Positions 50,232 to 59,057 of a stretch of DNA of 64,000 bases are shown here, in pieces. Numbering within the stretch: the first letter of the stretch is position 1; each line of letters begins with the position of its first letter. The stretch comes from an uncultured Clostridia bacterium. Its GTDB lineage: Bacteria; Bacillota; Clostridia; Christensenellales; Aristaeellaceae. The notes beneath the pieces are model-generated. The model worked only from the letters and a program-made list of their open reading frames with translations. It was not told the DNA's origin and ran no database searches. Where the stretch lies: positions 121,983 through 185,982 of the forward strand of contig CALCQO010000024.1 of the NCBI GenBank assembly GCA_937894675.1, in the 5' to 3' direction. A program made the position numbers and the translations under genes.

Positions 50232-51172
50232 GCTCCATCTCCACCCCCAAAGCTCCCTCCCGGGCGCGCACCTTCCTGCGCCGCGCGCTGCAAAGCTGGC
50301 AGCTGTATGTGCTGCTGCTGCCCGCGCTGGTGTGGCTCTTCACCTTCGCCTACTATCCCATGTACGGCTTGATTATCGCCTTCAAGGATTTTCGCATCCG
50401 CGCGGGCATCCTGGCCAGCCCCTGGGCGACGCCCATCTTCAAGTACTTCGAGCAGTTCTTCTCCACCTCCATCGCGGTCAACGCCATCACCAACACGATT
50501 CTGCTCAGCCTCTATCAGCTGATTTTCTCCTTCTGGGTGCCCATCGTGTTCGCGCTGCTGCTCAACCAGATCCGCAATTCCCGGATGAAGAAGACGGTGC
50601 AGACCATCTCCTACGCGCCGTACTTCCTGTCCAACGTGGTGCTGGTGTCCGTCATCTATGTGCTGTTCTCCGCCAACGGCGTGGTCAACAGCCTGATTGT
50701 GGAAGGCGGCGGGGCGGTGAAGCTGTTTACCTCCCAGGCCCAGTACTTCCGGCCCATGTACATCGGCTCCACCATCTATCAGACGATGGGCTTCAACGCC
50801 ATCATCTACATCGCCGCCCTCACGGGCATCAGCCCCGAGTATTACGAGGCGGCCATGATTGACGGGGCATCCAAGCTCAAACGTATCTGGTACATCGATA
50901 TCCCGCTGATTATGCCCACCGTGATTTTGATGCTGGTGCTGTCCATCGGCAACATCATGACCGTCGGCTACGAAAAGGCGTACCTGATGCAGTCCCCCGC
51001 CAATACCACGGTCAGCGAGATTATTTCCACATATGTCTACAAGGTGGGTCTGCAGACCGCCCAGTACTCCTTCGCCACCGCCGTGGGCCTGTTCAACTCC
51101 ATCGTCAACTTCATCATCCTGTTCCTGGCCAACCTGCTCAGCAGAAAATTCGCTGACATCAGCATCTTTTAA
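50228..51172 (+). CDS. ABC transporter permease, LplB family
   Basis: A 314-residue permease of the polysaccharide/oligosaccharide type. First helix LYVLLLPALVWLFTFAYYPMYGLIIAFKDFR is the family mark, followed by helices at about residues 75-300 and the EAA loop YEAAMIDGASKLKRIWYIDIPLIMPTV near 218-243. It ends FLANLLSRKFADISIF. GTG start overlapping the ROK stop. The transporter lacks its own ATPase, as is usual; a shared MsmK-type ATPase would energise it. Confidence 0.92.
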   Translation: MSSISTPKAPSRARTFLRRALQSWQLYVLLLPALVWLFTFAYYPMYGLIIAFKDFRIRAGILASPWATPIFKYFEQFFSTSIAVNAITNTILLSLYQLIFSFWVPIVFALLLNQIRNSRMKKTVQTISYAPYFLSNVVLVSVIYVLFSANGVVNSLIVEGGGAVKLFTSQAQYFRPMYIGSTIYQTMGFNAIIYIAALTGISPEYYEAAMIDGASKLKRIWYIDIPLIMPTVILMLVLSIGNIMTVGYEKAYLMQSPANTTVSEIISTYVYKVGLQTAQYSFATAVGLFNSIVNFIILFLANLLSRKFADISIF

Positions 51173-51185
51173 GGAGGGAGCAGCC

Positions 51186-52100
51186 ATGAAGAAAAAAGAA
51201 GCGGTTGTCATGGGCCAGACCTTTGAGGCCCGCACCAAGGGCGATATCGTGTTTGATATTTTCAACCATGCCCTGATGATCATCATCTGCCTGATTATCT
51301 TTTACCCCCTGTACTATGTGGTGCTGGCGTCCCTCACCGACCCCAAGATTGTCAACACCGGCAAGCTGCTGTTTTACCCGGAAAACCTGTACCTGGAGGG
51401 CTACGCCAAAGCGCTGGAGTTCCCTTCGCTGACCACCGGTTATGTCAACACCGTCAAGTATACGGTAATGAGCGTCATCGTGTCCCTGCTGGCCACCGTG
51501 CCCGCCGCCTACACCCTGTCCCGGCACGATTTGCCCGGCCGCAAGACCCTGATGTTCCTGTTCACCTTCACCATGTTCTTCTCCGGCGGCATCATCCCCA
51601 TGTTCCTCACCATCCGCGCCGTGGGCATCTACAATACCTCCTGGGCGCTGGTGCTGCCGGCGGCGGTGTCGGTGTACAACCTGATTGTCTGCCGCTCCTT
51701 CTTCGAGTCCTCCATCCCCGTGGAACTGCTGGAGGCTTCCCGCATCGACGGCAGCTCGGACTTTGGCTTTTTCTTCCGCATCGCCCTGCCCCTGTCCTCC
51801 ACCATCATCGCGGTCATGGCGCTGTTTTACGCCACCTCCATGTGGAACACCTTCTTCAACGCGCTGATGTTCCTGCAGGACGACAGCAAGATGCCCCTGC
51901 AGGTGGTGCTGCGCAACCTGGTGCTGTCCAACCAGCTGAGCGCGGGCTCCTCCGGCGCGGAACTAGCCGAGCGCCAGAAGGTCATCGACCAGCTTAAGTA
52001 CGTCATCATCACCATGTCCGCCCTGCCCCTGATTATGATCTATCCCTTCGTGCAGCGCTACTTTGTCGCCGGCGTCACCATCGGCGCTGTCAAAGGCTGA
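51186..52100 (+). CDS. ABC transporter permease, LplC/YtcP family
   Basis: A 304-residue permease, partner of LplB. It starts with DIVFDIFNHALMIIICLIIFYPLYYVVLASLTDP, has TFTMFFSGGIIPMFLTIRAVGIYNT, the EAA loop VELLEASRIDGSSDFGFFFRIALPLS and ends YPFVQRYFVAGVTIGAVKG, all typical. AAGGAGGGAGCAGCC precedes the ATG at 51186; the longer frame upstream runs through the LplB gene. Confidence 0.92.
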   Translation: MKKKEAVVMGQTFEARTKGDIVFDIFNHALMIIICLIIFYPLYYVVLASLTDPKIVNTGKLLFYPENLYLEGYAKALEFPSLTTGYVNTVKYTVMSVIVSLLATVPAAYTLSRHDLPGRKTLMFLFTFTMFFSGGIIPMFLTIRAVGIYNTSWALVLPAAVSVYNLIVCRSFFESSIPVELLEASRIDGSSDFGFFFRIALPLSSTIIAVMALFYATSMWNTFFNALMFLQDDSKMPLQVVLRNLVLSNQLSAGSSGAELAERQKVIDQLKYVIITMSALPLIMIYPFVQRYFVAGVTIGAVKG

Positions 52101-52149
52101 ACCGTTTGCAATGCCTTGAAGGCATTCATGATAAAAAGGAGGAAACACC

Positions 52150-53904
52150 ATGAAAAAATCCCTGTCGTTTCTGCTGACATTGGCGCTGCTGATGTCCCTG
52201 CTGGCCGTGCCCATGGGCGCGTCCGCCTTTACCGGCACCGACCGCAACGAGTACCCCCTGAGCCCCAAGACCAAGGAAGCCGTGGAGCTGGGCCTGGTCA
52301 ACCTGGACGGCACCCTGCCCATCATCCCCGACCCGGAAGCTTTTGAAGCCAAGTACGGCAAAATCAGCGTCCTCATCGTCAATAACGCCGAGCGCGTTGT
52401 GCCCGTGGGCGATCTGGTGATGGTCAAGCGCTGGGAAGAAGAGACCGGCATCCGCTTTGACTGGCAGGCCATCCCGCTGGATGGCGCTACCGAGAAAATC
52501 GCCCTGATTCTGGCGGGCGGCGGCGATCTGCCCGACGTGTTCTGGAACTTTGGCGACGGCCGTTCCGACGCCACCGTCATCACCTACCTGGACCAGGATG
52601 TTTTCATGCCCACCGAGGACCTGATCAAGGCCTTCAGCCCCACCCTGGTAAAAATCTTCAACGATAACAACAAGTACCTCATGGAAGCCACCGCCCCCAA
52701 CGGCCATATGTACGGCTTCCCCTACATTGAGGAAATGTACGGCCTGGTGCTGACCCCCGGTCCCCTGCTCATCAACCAGGTATGGCTGGACAAGCTGGGC
52801 CTGCCCATGCCCGCCACCGTGGAAGACCTCACCAAGACCCTGATCGCTTTCCGTGACGCCGGTGATTTGAACGGCAATGGCGAAGCTGACGAAATCCCCA
52901 TGGCTACCTCCTTTGGCAGCGAGGACACCTTCGGTTCCTACGACGCTTTCTACCGCTTCACCGGCGCTTTCGGCCAGGCTGACTCCTACAGCGGCGGCAA
53001 CCGCTATGCCGACCATATGCGCCTGATTGACGGCAAGGTTACCTACACCGCTCTTGACAAGGCCTTTGGCGACACTGCCATGTACTTCCACAACCTGTAC
53101 AAGGAAGGCCTGCTGAACAAGGACGCCTTCGACGTGGACGCCGGCACCAACTACCGCAACCGCGAATTGGCCCAGGATGTGGCCCAGATCGGCGTGTTCG
53201 GCGTGTGGACCGACATGGAAATCCTCAACAATGACGTGCGCCGCGAGTATGTGCCCATCCCCCAGATGACGGGCGAAAAGGGCACCGTGGGCTCCGCCCT
53301 CAACTTCTCGGAAATGCAGGACGCCTGCAACACCGCCATCACCGTGGACTGCGAGTTCCCCGAAGTGGTTGCCGCTTTTGTGGAATACATGATTTCCGAC
53401 CCCGCCCTGTCCATCCAGAGCAACTGGGGCGCCGTGGGCTACAACTACTACCTGGCCGATGACGGCGTGCTGCGCTTCAACCTGGACGAGAAGGGCGACA
53501 TCGTGCCCGTAGCCCCCTACACCTCCTTTGGCACCATGCGCGTCAACACCACCACTACCCGCGGCTCCATGATCGTGCTCAACGAGTACTATGACACCGT
53601 GGCCGAGTACACCTACGACGCCAAAACCCTGCTGGAAGGCCAGCGTGTCAACGGCAAGGACGCGGACCTGGAGAAATATGACACCCTGCCCAAAATCATG
53701 TTGACCACCGACGAGCAGGCCGCTGTTGCCCGCATCTATGATGTGTTGGCCAACACCGTGGACCGCTATGTGGTGCAGTGGGTGCTAAACGGCGATGTGG
53801 AAGCCACCTGGGACGCCTACCAGAGTGAAATGGCCGCCGCCGGCGTGGACCAGATTGTCGGCATCTACCAGGGCGCCATCGACCGCATCAACCAGGCGAA
53901 CTAA
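52150..53904 (+). CDS. Oligosaccharide ABC transporter solute-binding protein (LplA-like)
   Basis: A 584-residue exported binding protein. The signal peptide covers residues 1-25 (KSLSFLLTLALLMSLLAVPMGASA) and is of the non-lipoprotein type. The mature part shows the large family 1 fold with KISVLIVNNAERVVPVGDLVMVKRWEEETG, LILAGGGDLPDVFWNFGDG, GFPYIEEMYGLVLTPGPLLINQVWLDKLGLP and a DLNGNGEADEIPMA calcium-loop-like segment typical of LplA/AlgQ2 relatives. Linked GH32 and ROK genes point to a fructo-oligosaccharide ligand. AAGGAGGAAACACC precedes the ATG. Confidence 0.9.
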   Translation: MKKSLSFLLTLALLMSLLAVPMGASAFTGTDRNEYPLSPKTKEAVELGLVNLDGTLPIIPDPEAFEAKYGKISVLIVNNAERVVPVGDLVMVKRWEEETGIRFDWQAIPLDGATEKIALILAGGGDLPDVFWNFGDGRSDATVITYLDQDVFMPTEDLIKAFSPTLVKIFNDNNKYLMEATAPNGHMYGFPYIEEMYGLVLTPGPLLINQVWLDKLGLPMPATVEDLTKTLIAFRDAGDLNGNGEADEIPMATSFGSEDTFGSYDAFYRFTGAFGQADSYSGGNRYADHMRLIDGKVTYTALDKAFGDTAMYFHNLYKEGLLNKDAFDVDAGTNYRNRELAQDVAQIGVFGVWTDMEILNNDVRREYVPIPQMTGEKGTVGSALNFSEMQDACNTAITVDCEFPEVVAAFVEYMISDPALSIQSNWGAVGYNYYLADDGVLRFNLDEKGDIVPVAPYTSFGTMRVNTTTTRGSMIVLNEYYDTVAEYTYDAKTLLEGQRVNGKDADLEKYDTLPKIMLTTDEQAAVARIYDVLANTVDRYVVQWVLNGDVEATWDAYQSEMAAAGVDQIVGIYQGAIDRINQAN

Positions 53905-53919
53905 TCTGAACCATTAACC

Positions 53920-53950
53920 AAAACGGGGCGGGTATATCCCGCCCCGTTTT
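53920..53950 (+). terminator. Terminator-like hairpin between the binding protein and GH32 genes
   Basis: Perfect 13-base stem AAAACGGGGCGGG/CCCGCCCCGTTTT with a five-base loop, 16 bases past the stop. The T run of the stem makes it a likely partial terminator. Confidence 0.75.
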
Positions 53951-53970
53951 ACCAGAATCGGGAGGGTACC

Positions 53971-55440
53971 ATGGAGTACAGCACACAGAAGGCGGAGGCC
54001 TTCATCCAGGCGAATACAGGCAGCGTCAACCCCCTCTTCCGCCCTCATCTGCACATGGCTGCCCCCATCGGGTGGATCAACGACCCCAACGGCTTTTCCT
54101 ACTACCAGGGGCAGTACCATATGTTCTGCCAGTATTATCCCTACCAGGCCATCTGGGGCCCCATGCACTGGGGGCACTGGACCAGCCCGGACTTGATGAA
54201 CTGGACATGGCGGGGGGTGGCCCTGGCGCCCGACAGCCCCTTTGACAACCTAGGCTGCTTCTCGGGCACCGTGCTGGTGAAGGATGAAACCATGTACCTG
54301 ATGTATACCGGCGTGCACAAAAACAGCCGGGGCATCGTGGTGCAGGAGCAGTGCCTGGCCACCAGCAAGGACGGCCTTACCTTTGAGAAACACCCGGCCA
54401 ACCCGGTGATTACGTCCGCCCACCTGCCCGCGGGCAGCGACATGGTGGATTTCCGAGACCCCAAGCTCATGCCCCATGGGGATGGCTACCGGGTGCTGCT
54501 GGCCAGCCGCGGCGAGCACAGCGGCCTGCTGCTGAGCTACCTGAGCCAGGATATGGTGCACTGGACCTATGAGGGCGTGTTCGCCGACGGCATCAGTTTG
54601 ATGCCCGAATGCCCCGACTATTTCCACCTGGATGGCAAGGACATCGTGGTTACCTGCCTGATGAACCAGCCGCCGGAGGGCCTCAAATATCAGAACGACC
54701 ACCACGCCGTGGTCTACATCCTGGGGGACGAGATGGCCGGGCGGTTTATCCCCCAGGAGCATCACAGCATCGACCTGGGGCAGGATTTTTACGCCCCCCA
54801 AACCCTGCTGACCCCCGACGGCCGCCATGTGATGATCGGCTGGATGCAGATGTGGGGGGAAGCGCCGCCCACCCATTACTTGAAGCACAACTGGCAGGGA
54901 CTGTACACCTTCCCCCGGCAGCTGAGCCTGCGGGATGGAAAACTCTGCCAGCAGCCCATTGAGGAGATTGCCGCCCTGTATGAGCGGGAAGTGACGATGC
55001 ATAACCAGCAGGTAGAGGGCACCTTGTCCCTGCCCGGGGTGGAGGGCAGCCCCAGCAGCCTGCAGGTGGAACTGACCAACATGAAGCAGGGGAAAGCCGA
55101 CATCCACCTGATGCAGCAGGGGGAGATGTTTGCCCTGCTTCGCTATGACGCGGCCAGCGGCGTGCTGTCCCTGGATAGAAGCCGCCTGTACTACCCCGTG
55201 CTGGCGCTGCCCGGCCAGGAAGCCCATGATGTGGCCGCTGTGCAGCTGGAGAAAGGCCTTTCCTCCCTGCGGCTGGACATCCTGCTGGATACATGCTCCA
55301 TCGAGGTGTTCGCCCAGGACGGCGCCGCCGCCCTCACCTCCCTGGCCTTCCCCAAGGAAGGAAGCGCGGGCATCCGCTTCGCTGGGGAGTATACGGTAAA
55401 GGAACTTACGTTCCAGACGCTGAAAAGGGCAGCGGAGTAA
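53971..55440 (+). CDS. Glycoside hydrolase family 32 (beta-fructofuranosidase)
   Basis: A 489-residue intracellular hydrolase (no signal peptide) that cleaves fructosyl bonds in sucrose or fructo-oligosaccharides. The nucleophile is Asp38 in GWINDPNGF, the transition-state stabiliser Asp163 in DFRDPKL and the acid/base Glu213 in MPECPDYF. A five-bladed propeller spans about residues 24-330 and a C-terminal beta-sandwich about 340-485 (RLDILLDTCSIEVFAQDGAAALTSLAF). Because uptake is by an ABC importer rather than a PTS, the substrate is likely unphosphorylated. Last gene of the ROK-LplBC-LplA-GH32 operon; GGGAGGGTACC precedes the ATG. Confidence 0.94.
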   Translation: MEYSTQKAEAFIQANTGSVNPLFRPHLHMAAPIGWINDPNGFSYYQGQYHMFCQYYPYQAIWGPMHWGHWTSPDLMNWTWRGVALAPDSPFDNLGCFSGTVLVKDETMYLMYTGVHKNSRGIVVQEQCLATSKDGLTFEKHPANPVITSAHLPAGSDMVDFRDPKLMPHGDGYRVLLASRGEHSGLLLSYLSQDMVHWTYEGVFADGISLMPECPDYFHLDGKDIVVTCLMNQPPEGLKYQNDHHAVVYILGDEMAGRFIPQEHHSIDLGQDFYAPQTLLTPDGRHVMIGWMQMWGEAPPTHYLKHNWQGLYTFPRQLSLRDGKLCQQPIEEIAALYEREVTMHNQQVEGTLSLPGVEGSPSSLQVELTNMKQGKADIHLMQQGEMFALLRYDAASGVLSLDRSRLYYPVLALPGQEAHDVAAVQLEKGLSSLRLDILLDTCSIEVFAQDGAAALTSLAFPKEGSAGIRFAGEYTVKELTFQTLKRAAE

Positions 55441-55499
55441 GGCGGAGTTTCCGGCGTATTTTTACTTTTCGAATTGAATAGCGTCCCGTCTGATGAAAT

Positions 55500-55532
55500 C
55501 CCGCATTCCTTTGTGAAGGAATGCGGGGTTTC
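55500..55532 (+). terminator. Rho-independent terminator of the fructan operon
   Basis: Perfect stem CCCGCATTCCTT/AAGGAATGCGGG with a four-base loop, then GTTTCAC. Confidence 0.8.
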
Positions 55533-55822
55533 ACAATGCCTATCCAATACCTGAAAGCAGATTAAAAGCCATCCATGTATTGCGTGAGCAGGGGCTCCAA
55601 TTGCCCAAGCTGACGCAAAGAAGGGATGGCTCTAAAAACATTATATTTGCATCGTATTAGAATGTCAAAAGTTCATTCGGTTCTTGGCAAGGCTGGAAGA
55701 ATAATTCGCTGTGGTCACAAGGATGGTCAAACTGCCATGAGCCATCCAACAGAGCATAAAAGCATACCAAATGAAAAACCCGTAACGCCTTGTGTATTAA
55801 GGAGTTACAGGTTTCATTTCCC
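55533..55822. other. Gene-free stretch with nested hairpin and tRNA terminator
   Basis: No supported gene. A nested fold lies at 55567-55631: AGCCATCC pairs with GGATGGCT, and inside it TTGCGT pairs with ACGCAA, separated by an inner GGGGCTCC region. On the minus strand it is followed by TTTTAAT, so it may be a terminator or a small structured RNA. At 55776-55815 an imperfect hairpin followed on the minus strand by TTTTTCATT looks like the terminator of the adjacent tRNA gene. Confidence 0.4.
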
Positions 55823-55880
55823 TGGTGGAGCATAGCGGATTCGAACCGCTGACCTCTACAATGCGAATGTAGCGCGCTAA
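55823..55880 (-). tRNA. 3' part of a tRNA-Ala(CGC) gene, interrupted
   Basis: Read on the minus strand, an intact 3' portion is present: anticodon stem CTACA/TGTAG around loop TTCGCAT (anticodon CGC), a five-base variable loop, T stem AGCGG/CCGCT with TTCGAAT loop, acceptor strand ATGCTCC, discriminator A and encoded CCA. T at position 70 predicts the G3-U70 pair that identifies alanine tRNAs. The D-arm and 5' acceptor strand do not fit: upstream of TTAGCGCG the sequence cannot complete the D stem or pair with positions 66-67. The gene is therefore broken at about 55,880, 25 bases from the stop of a serine recombinase, as expected for an insertion site. Confidence 0.75.
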
Positions 55881-55903
55881 CGGGTCTTACCTATACAGCC
55901 CCA

Positions 55904-57502
55904 TCATACAGCTATTGATTGCTCAAGATCGGTCGCTTCATATTGGTTTTTGCTGATTTTGAAATCAATGTTGATTTGCAGCTGTTCACTAGGATTTCGA
56001 CGAAAGACCGTTACACTGTTGATGATTTGAGAAAGAACAATGTTTCTTTCAACGGCTGAGCATCTTTCAAAACCCAAAAAGGCAGATATGATATTTTTTT
56101 GCTCAGTTTTCTTGCTTCTCAGTGCTCTTTCATTCGACGTATTCATATCCTCTTCATCTTGGATTTGAGCATTAACTTCTGCGATTTCTGCGTTTACATT
56201 ATTTAGCATTTCATTCAAGTGTGATTTATCGAAATCACTTTCACCAGTTAAAGCTCTAAAGGTTTCCTCTTGTAACGTGGCCTTTTTATGTTGCAGAGAA
56301 GACAGGCGCTGTCTGAATTGTCCAGCATTACTGGGCTTCTTCTTTCTATTTGACCAACTACAATCACCAAGGGATTTAATAAAGCCTTCAACTTCTTTAA
56401 GAACTGTAGCATCAATTTCTGCTGCATTGTAAGTAACCTGGCCGGTACATCCATTTGCTTTAGTCGAGCTGTTGTAACAACGATAAATTGGCCGTGTTCT
56501 TTGCACTCCTGATCGATTTTCTGTCGAGTAGGTGCCGGTCATTTTCCCTCCACAGCCACCACAAATTAGAAATCCCTTTAGTAATCGCGCACCATGTATG
56601 TCTGCTTTTGATGGAAGATTGTTACCAAAAGCGTCTTTTCTGTAAGTTGATGGGCGTGTTTGGCGGTTTTCTCGTATGAGCTGACATATTTGAAAATCAT
56701 CATCTGAAATGATACGTAATCTTTCATCTGAGGGCGTAACGACTTGTCCAACATGCAACCGTCCAGTGTAGGTAATGTTCTTAAGGACATCAGCTACCGT
56801 TACACGAGACCACTTTTTGAAAGCGCGACCAGTGATAGTTTCATTCAAATGGTTTGCAATTCTGTATGCTCCCCAGTTTTCACAACGTGTCAGCCGAAAG
56901 ATTTCCTTTACGACATCAGCTCTGATTGGATCAATTTCCATATCATATAATAGTCGGTTTTTTGCACCTATTCGCCCTTTGTGTACAAGACGAAAGCCGT
57001 AAGGAGCATTTCCACCCCCCCAGACACCTTCTTGTGCCATTTGCTTTCTACGCTCTTTAACACGAATTGAGGTTTTTTCACTTTCTCCACTTGCTTGCCA
57101 GAACCGAATATAGTTGAGGAGCTTGTCTGTATGATTGTCAAAACGTTGTTCGCCTTCTTCAACAGACCACGCTCGTACACCTTGCTTGACTATCTCCTGT
57201 AAAATAAATGGCGTTTCTTCTTCCTTGCGTCCTAATCTATCAAACATGTAGACAAGGAGAATATCAAAACGCTTGTTTCGGATGTCCATTAGGGCTTCTT
57301 GTAATACATCGCGCTTAGATGCTTCTTTTTTATAGCCCGAAACGCCACGCTCATAATACTCGTGAACAATTGTCCAGCCTTTTTGAGTGGCAAAAGTTCG
57401 GCATGCATTTTCTTGAAGTGGAAGATCATTATCTCTTCCAACTTGTTTTTTTGTTGAAACCCGATAAAAACATGCAATACGGGTTGTCTTATTGTTCGCC
57501 AT
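55904..57502 (-). CDS. Large serine recombinase (site-specific integrase)
   Basis: A 532-residue recombinase. The catalytic domain (residues 8-150) starts IACFYRVSTKKQ, with Ser16 as nucleophile, and contains RPMF-like motif LLVYMFDRLGRKEEE. A recombinase domain follows (APYGFRLVHKG, RIANHLNETITG, ITYTGRLHVGQ), then a zinc ribbon with FLICGGCGGKMTG and RCYNSSTKANGC near residues 325-365, and a long coiled coil around 390-480. It integrates and excises the element it belongs to. The start at 57502 follows AGGAATGAAAGGG; an ATG nine bases upstream is too close to the AGGA. Its stop lies 24 bases from the tRNA-Ala fragment. Confidence 0.93.
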   Translation of the reverse strand: MANNKTTRIACFYRVSTKKQVGRDNDLPLQENACRTFATQKGWTIVHEYYERGVSGYKKEASKRDVLQEALMDIRNKRFDILLVYMFDRLGRKEEETPFILQEIVKQGVRAWSVEEGEQRFDNHTDKLLNYIRFWQASGESEKTSIRVKERRKQMAQEGVWGGGNAPYGFRLVHKGRIGAKNRLLYDMEIDPIRADVVKEIFRLTRCENWGAYRIANHLNETITGRAFKKWSRVTVADVLKNITYTGRLHVGQVVTPSDERLRIISDDDFQICQLIRENRQTRPSTYRKDAFGNNLPSKADIHGARLLKGFLICGGCGGKMTGTYSTENRSGVQRTRPIYRCYNSSTKANGCTGQVTYNAAEIDATVLKEVEGFIKSLGDCSWSNRKKKPSNAGQFRQRLSSLQHKKATLQEETFRALTGESDFDKSHLNEMLNNVNAEIAEVNAQIQDEEDMNTSNERALRSKKTEQKNIISAFLGFERCSAVERNIVLSQIINSVTVFRRNPSEQLQINIDFKISKNQYEATDLEQSIAV

Positions 57503-57728
57503 CCCTTTCATTCCTTTCCATGAAAGCAGATATCATACTCTTTACATCAACCACAATAGTCGGATTATCATCTGGCAAATAAGAGTATGACATTGCAGGG
57601 GGAGGCGAGTTGCTTCGCACATACACTCGATTGTCAAGGTTCGCGGGAAAAGTCGAAGTTACTACATGCGTTTTTCCCTTATTGGAAGATAACATATCTG
57701 CATCAAAGTGGGAAGATTGTCGATACAT
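57489..57728 (-). CDS. Small hypothetical protein upstream of the recombinase
   Basis: A 79-residue protein without a family I recognise. It is Ser- and Asn-rich (SNSPPPAMSYSYLPDDNPTIVVDVKSMI) with no signal peptide or membrane segment. A strong GGGAGGTG lies seven bases before its ATG and its end overlaps the recombinase start by 14 bases, so coupled translation is likely. It may act as a recombination accessory or regulator by position only. Confidence 0.6.
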   Translation of the reverse strand: MYRQSSHFDADMLSSNKGKTHVVTSTFPANLDNRVYVRSNSPPPAMSYSYLPDDNPTIVVDVKSMISAFMERNERDGEQ

Positions 57729-57767
57729 AGTGGCACCTCCCAGAATGTATCAGTGACAATGAGAGGA

Positions 57768-57796
57768 GTATTAGCATAATGTTTCGGATGGTACAA
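57768..57796 (-). promoter_or_regulatory. Promoter of the recombinase transcript
   Basis: On the minus strand TTGTAC (57791-57796), 17 bases, TAATAC (57768-57773), 39 bases before the small gene. Confidence 0.6.
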
Positions 57797-57799
57797 GCT

Positions 57800-58243
57800 G
57801 CTCTGCCAGCCTGTACCATCCGTCCCCACATTTGTCCCTGACACCCTTGGGGATAGGAAATCATCAGAAGGCAGGCTGCTCCCTGCTCCACGGGAATCTC
57901 ACCCCTCCGAGGTTCTCTCCGAGCTGCCCCCATTGGTTGCGACGGTTTTATCACGCTCGACCTGTGGCTGGACAGGAGTATCATTATCCTTGCTGCGCCT
58001 CATCGCCATTATCGGTAGCAACCCGATATTCAAAGCCGGTATTTCTCGCTCGCCTGCTCATAACAGGGTTATGGCGTACCGCTTTCGTGGCTGGCTTCTT
58101 TCAACACCCACAGCAGAATGTTCCTGATGAATGTGTGTGAACTTGTCAAGGTGCGATGAAGAGCCGGAGTATTTGTCATTGAGAAAATACGGTAAAAACA
58201 TTTTGCCCTTCACTTAACTTGCGAAAACAGCACTTTTTTCAAG
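57800..58243. other. Gene-free stretch in the element
   Basis: About 440 bases, locally more GC-rich than the rest of the element. Several frames stay open for 60-100 codons on both strands, but none has a ribosome binding site or a recognisable domain. It may be a conserved non-coding or regulatory region of the element or the remnant of a gene. Confidence 0.4.
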
Positions 58244-58765
58244 TCATTTTCCTGTTCCCTTTCTTTTTAGATACTTTCTGATTTTTGCATAGGCGGTCTT
58301 TACGGAAAGCTGGATGGCCTGAAAAGAGACGCCCTCAAGTTCTGCAATTTGTTCAAGGGTGTTCTGATTGACAACATATAGTAAGAAACGTCGTCTTTGC
58401 TTCGGGCTAAGAGTGTCCAAGGCGAAGTTCACCAGGCGCATCTTTTTCTTATGTGCCGATTGCTCAGCCCTGCGATTTTCTTCGGCCAGCAGTGTTTCTT
58501 CTGCTGATGGCACGGTAAGAGCATCGTGCGCAAGTGCAGCATCTAGGCAACAATCCTTATGCGTAAATCGCCAATTTGTGAGTTTTTCTTGCAGATACAT
58601 CTCATCAGAGATTTGCTTCCAATGCAAAAAATCCTTCCCTGTCAAATCTGGATGTACAAGGAGAAACTCTTCCATGCTGATTTCCACAATAGAATCCGCA
58701 AAGCGATAGACAATACCAGCCCTCTTGTAGTTAAGAGCATAATCACTATCTTTATAATTTGACAT
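58244..58765 (-). CDS. Sigma-70-like/HTH regulator of the mobile element
   Basis: A 173-residue protein whose C-terminal 65 residues form a sigma region 4-like helix-turn-helix (ALDTLSPKQRRRFLLYVVNQNTLEQIAELEGVSFQAIQLSVKTAYAKIRKYL). The N-terminal part (YRFADSIVEISMEEFLLVHPDLTGKDFLHWKQISDEMY) is not a canonical region 2. Proteins of this kind are common on Clostridial integrative elements, where they steer element transcription. GGAGGTATTGAA precedes the ATG. No neighbour overlaps it. Confidence 0.8.
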   Translation of the reverse strand: MSNYKDSDYALNYKRAGIVYRFADSIVEISMEEFLLVHPDLTGKDFLHWKQISDEMYLQEKLTNWRFTHKDCCLDAALAHDALTVPSAEETLLAEENRRAEQSAHKKKMRLVNFALDTLSPKQRRRFLLYVVNQNTLEQIAELEGVSFQAIQLSVKTAYAKIRKYLKRKGTGK

Positions 58766-59007
58766 TTCAATACCTCCAAGTCATTTTGTGCAAACGAAAA
58801 ACCTGGAGGTCATGGATACTTCGCAATATACGGCTGCCAAATAGAACCGGAGTGTGGCAGAGAATGAAAGGCAGCCCAAAGGACACGCCAAATTGCAGCA
58901 CAATGGCGCAAGTCTGATTTATCATCTGAAACACACGCCACTGCCCTTCAAACCCTTCTACGCCTACAGGCGTTTCACGCCGGTGTCGGGTAAAAAAGGG
59001 TGCACAA
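58766..59007. other. Gene-free stretch upstream of the sigma-like regulator
   Basis: About 240 bases with no supported gene. A ten-codon frame starts at 58811, but its GGAGGT is only two bases from the ATG. It contains the leader region of the regulator on the minus strand. Confidence 0.4.
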
Positions 59008-59057
59008 AGAAAGGCATGTGACCGATGCTGTTGTTTCGGTCACATGCCTGTGTTTTT
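59008..59057. terminator. Bidirectional terminator after the sigma/anti-sigma operon
   Basis: Perfect 14-base stem AGGCATGTGACCGA/TCGGTCACATGCCT (59012-59025 with 59036-59049). The minus-strand tail is TTCTTTG and the plus-strand tail GTGTTTTT. It most likely ends the minus-strand operon coming from 61034. Confidence 0.8.

Noticed and set aside
55626..55835. 69-codon plus-strand frame
   Set aside because: Runs through the tRNA terminator and into the tRNA CCA end; no binding site.
57832..58140. 102-codon plus-strand frame (and a 64-codon one inside it)
   Set aside because: No binding site or domain; both strands are open here, so coding is not supported. Kept only as a gene-free stretch that may be a conserved non-coding region.
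58811..58843. Ten-codon mini-frame after GGAGGT
   Set aside because: The binding site is only two bases from the ATG and no downstream plus-strand gene could be regulated by it.
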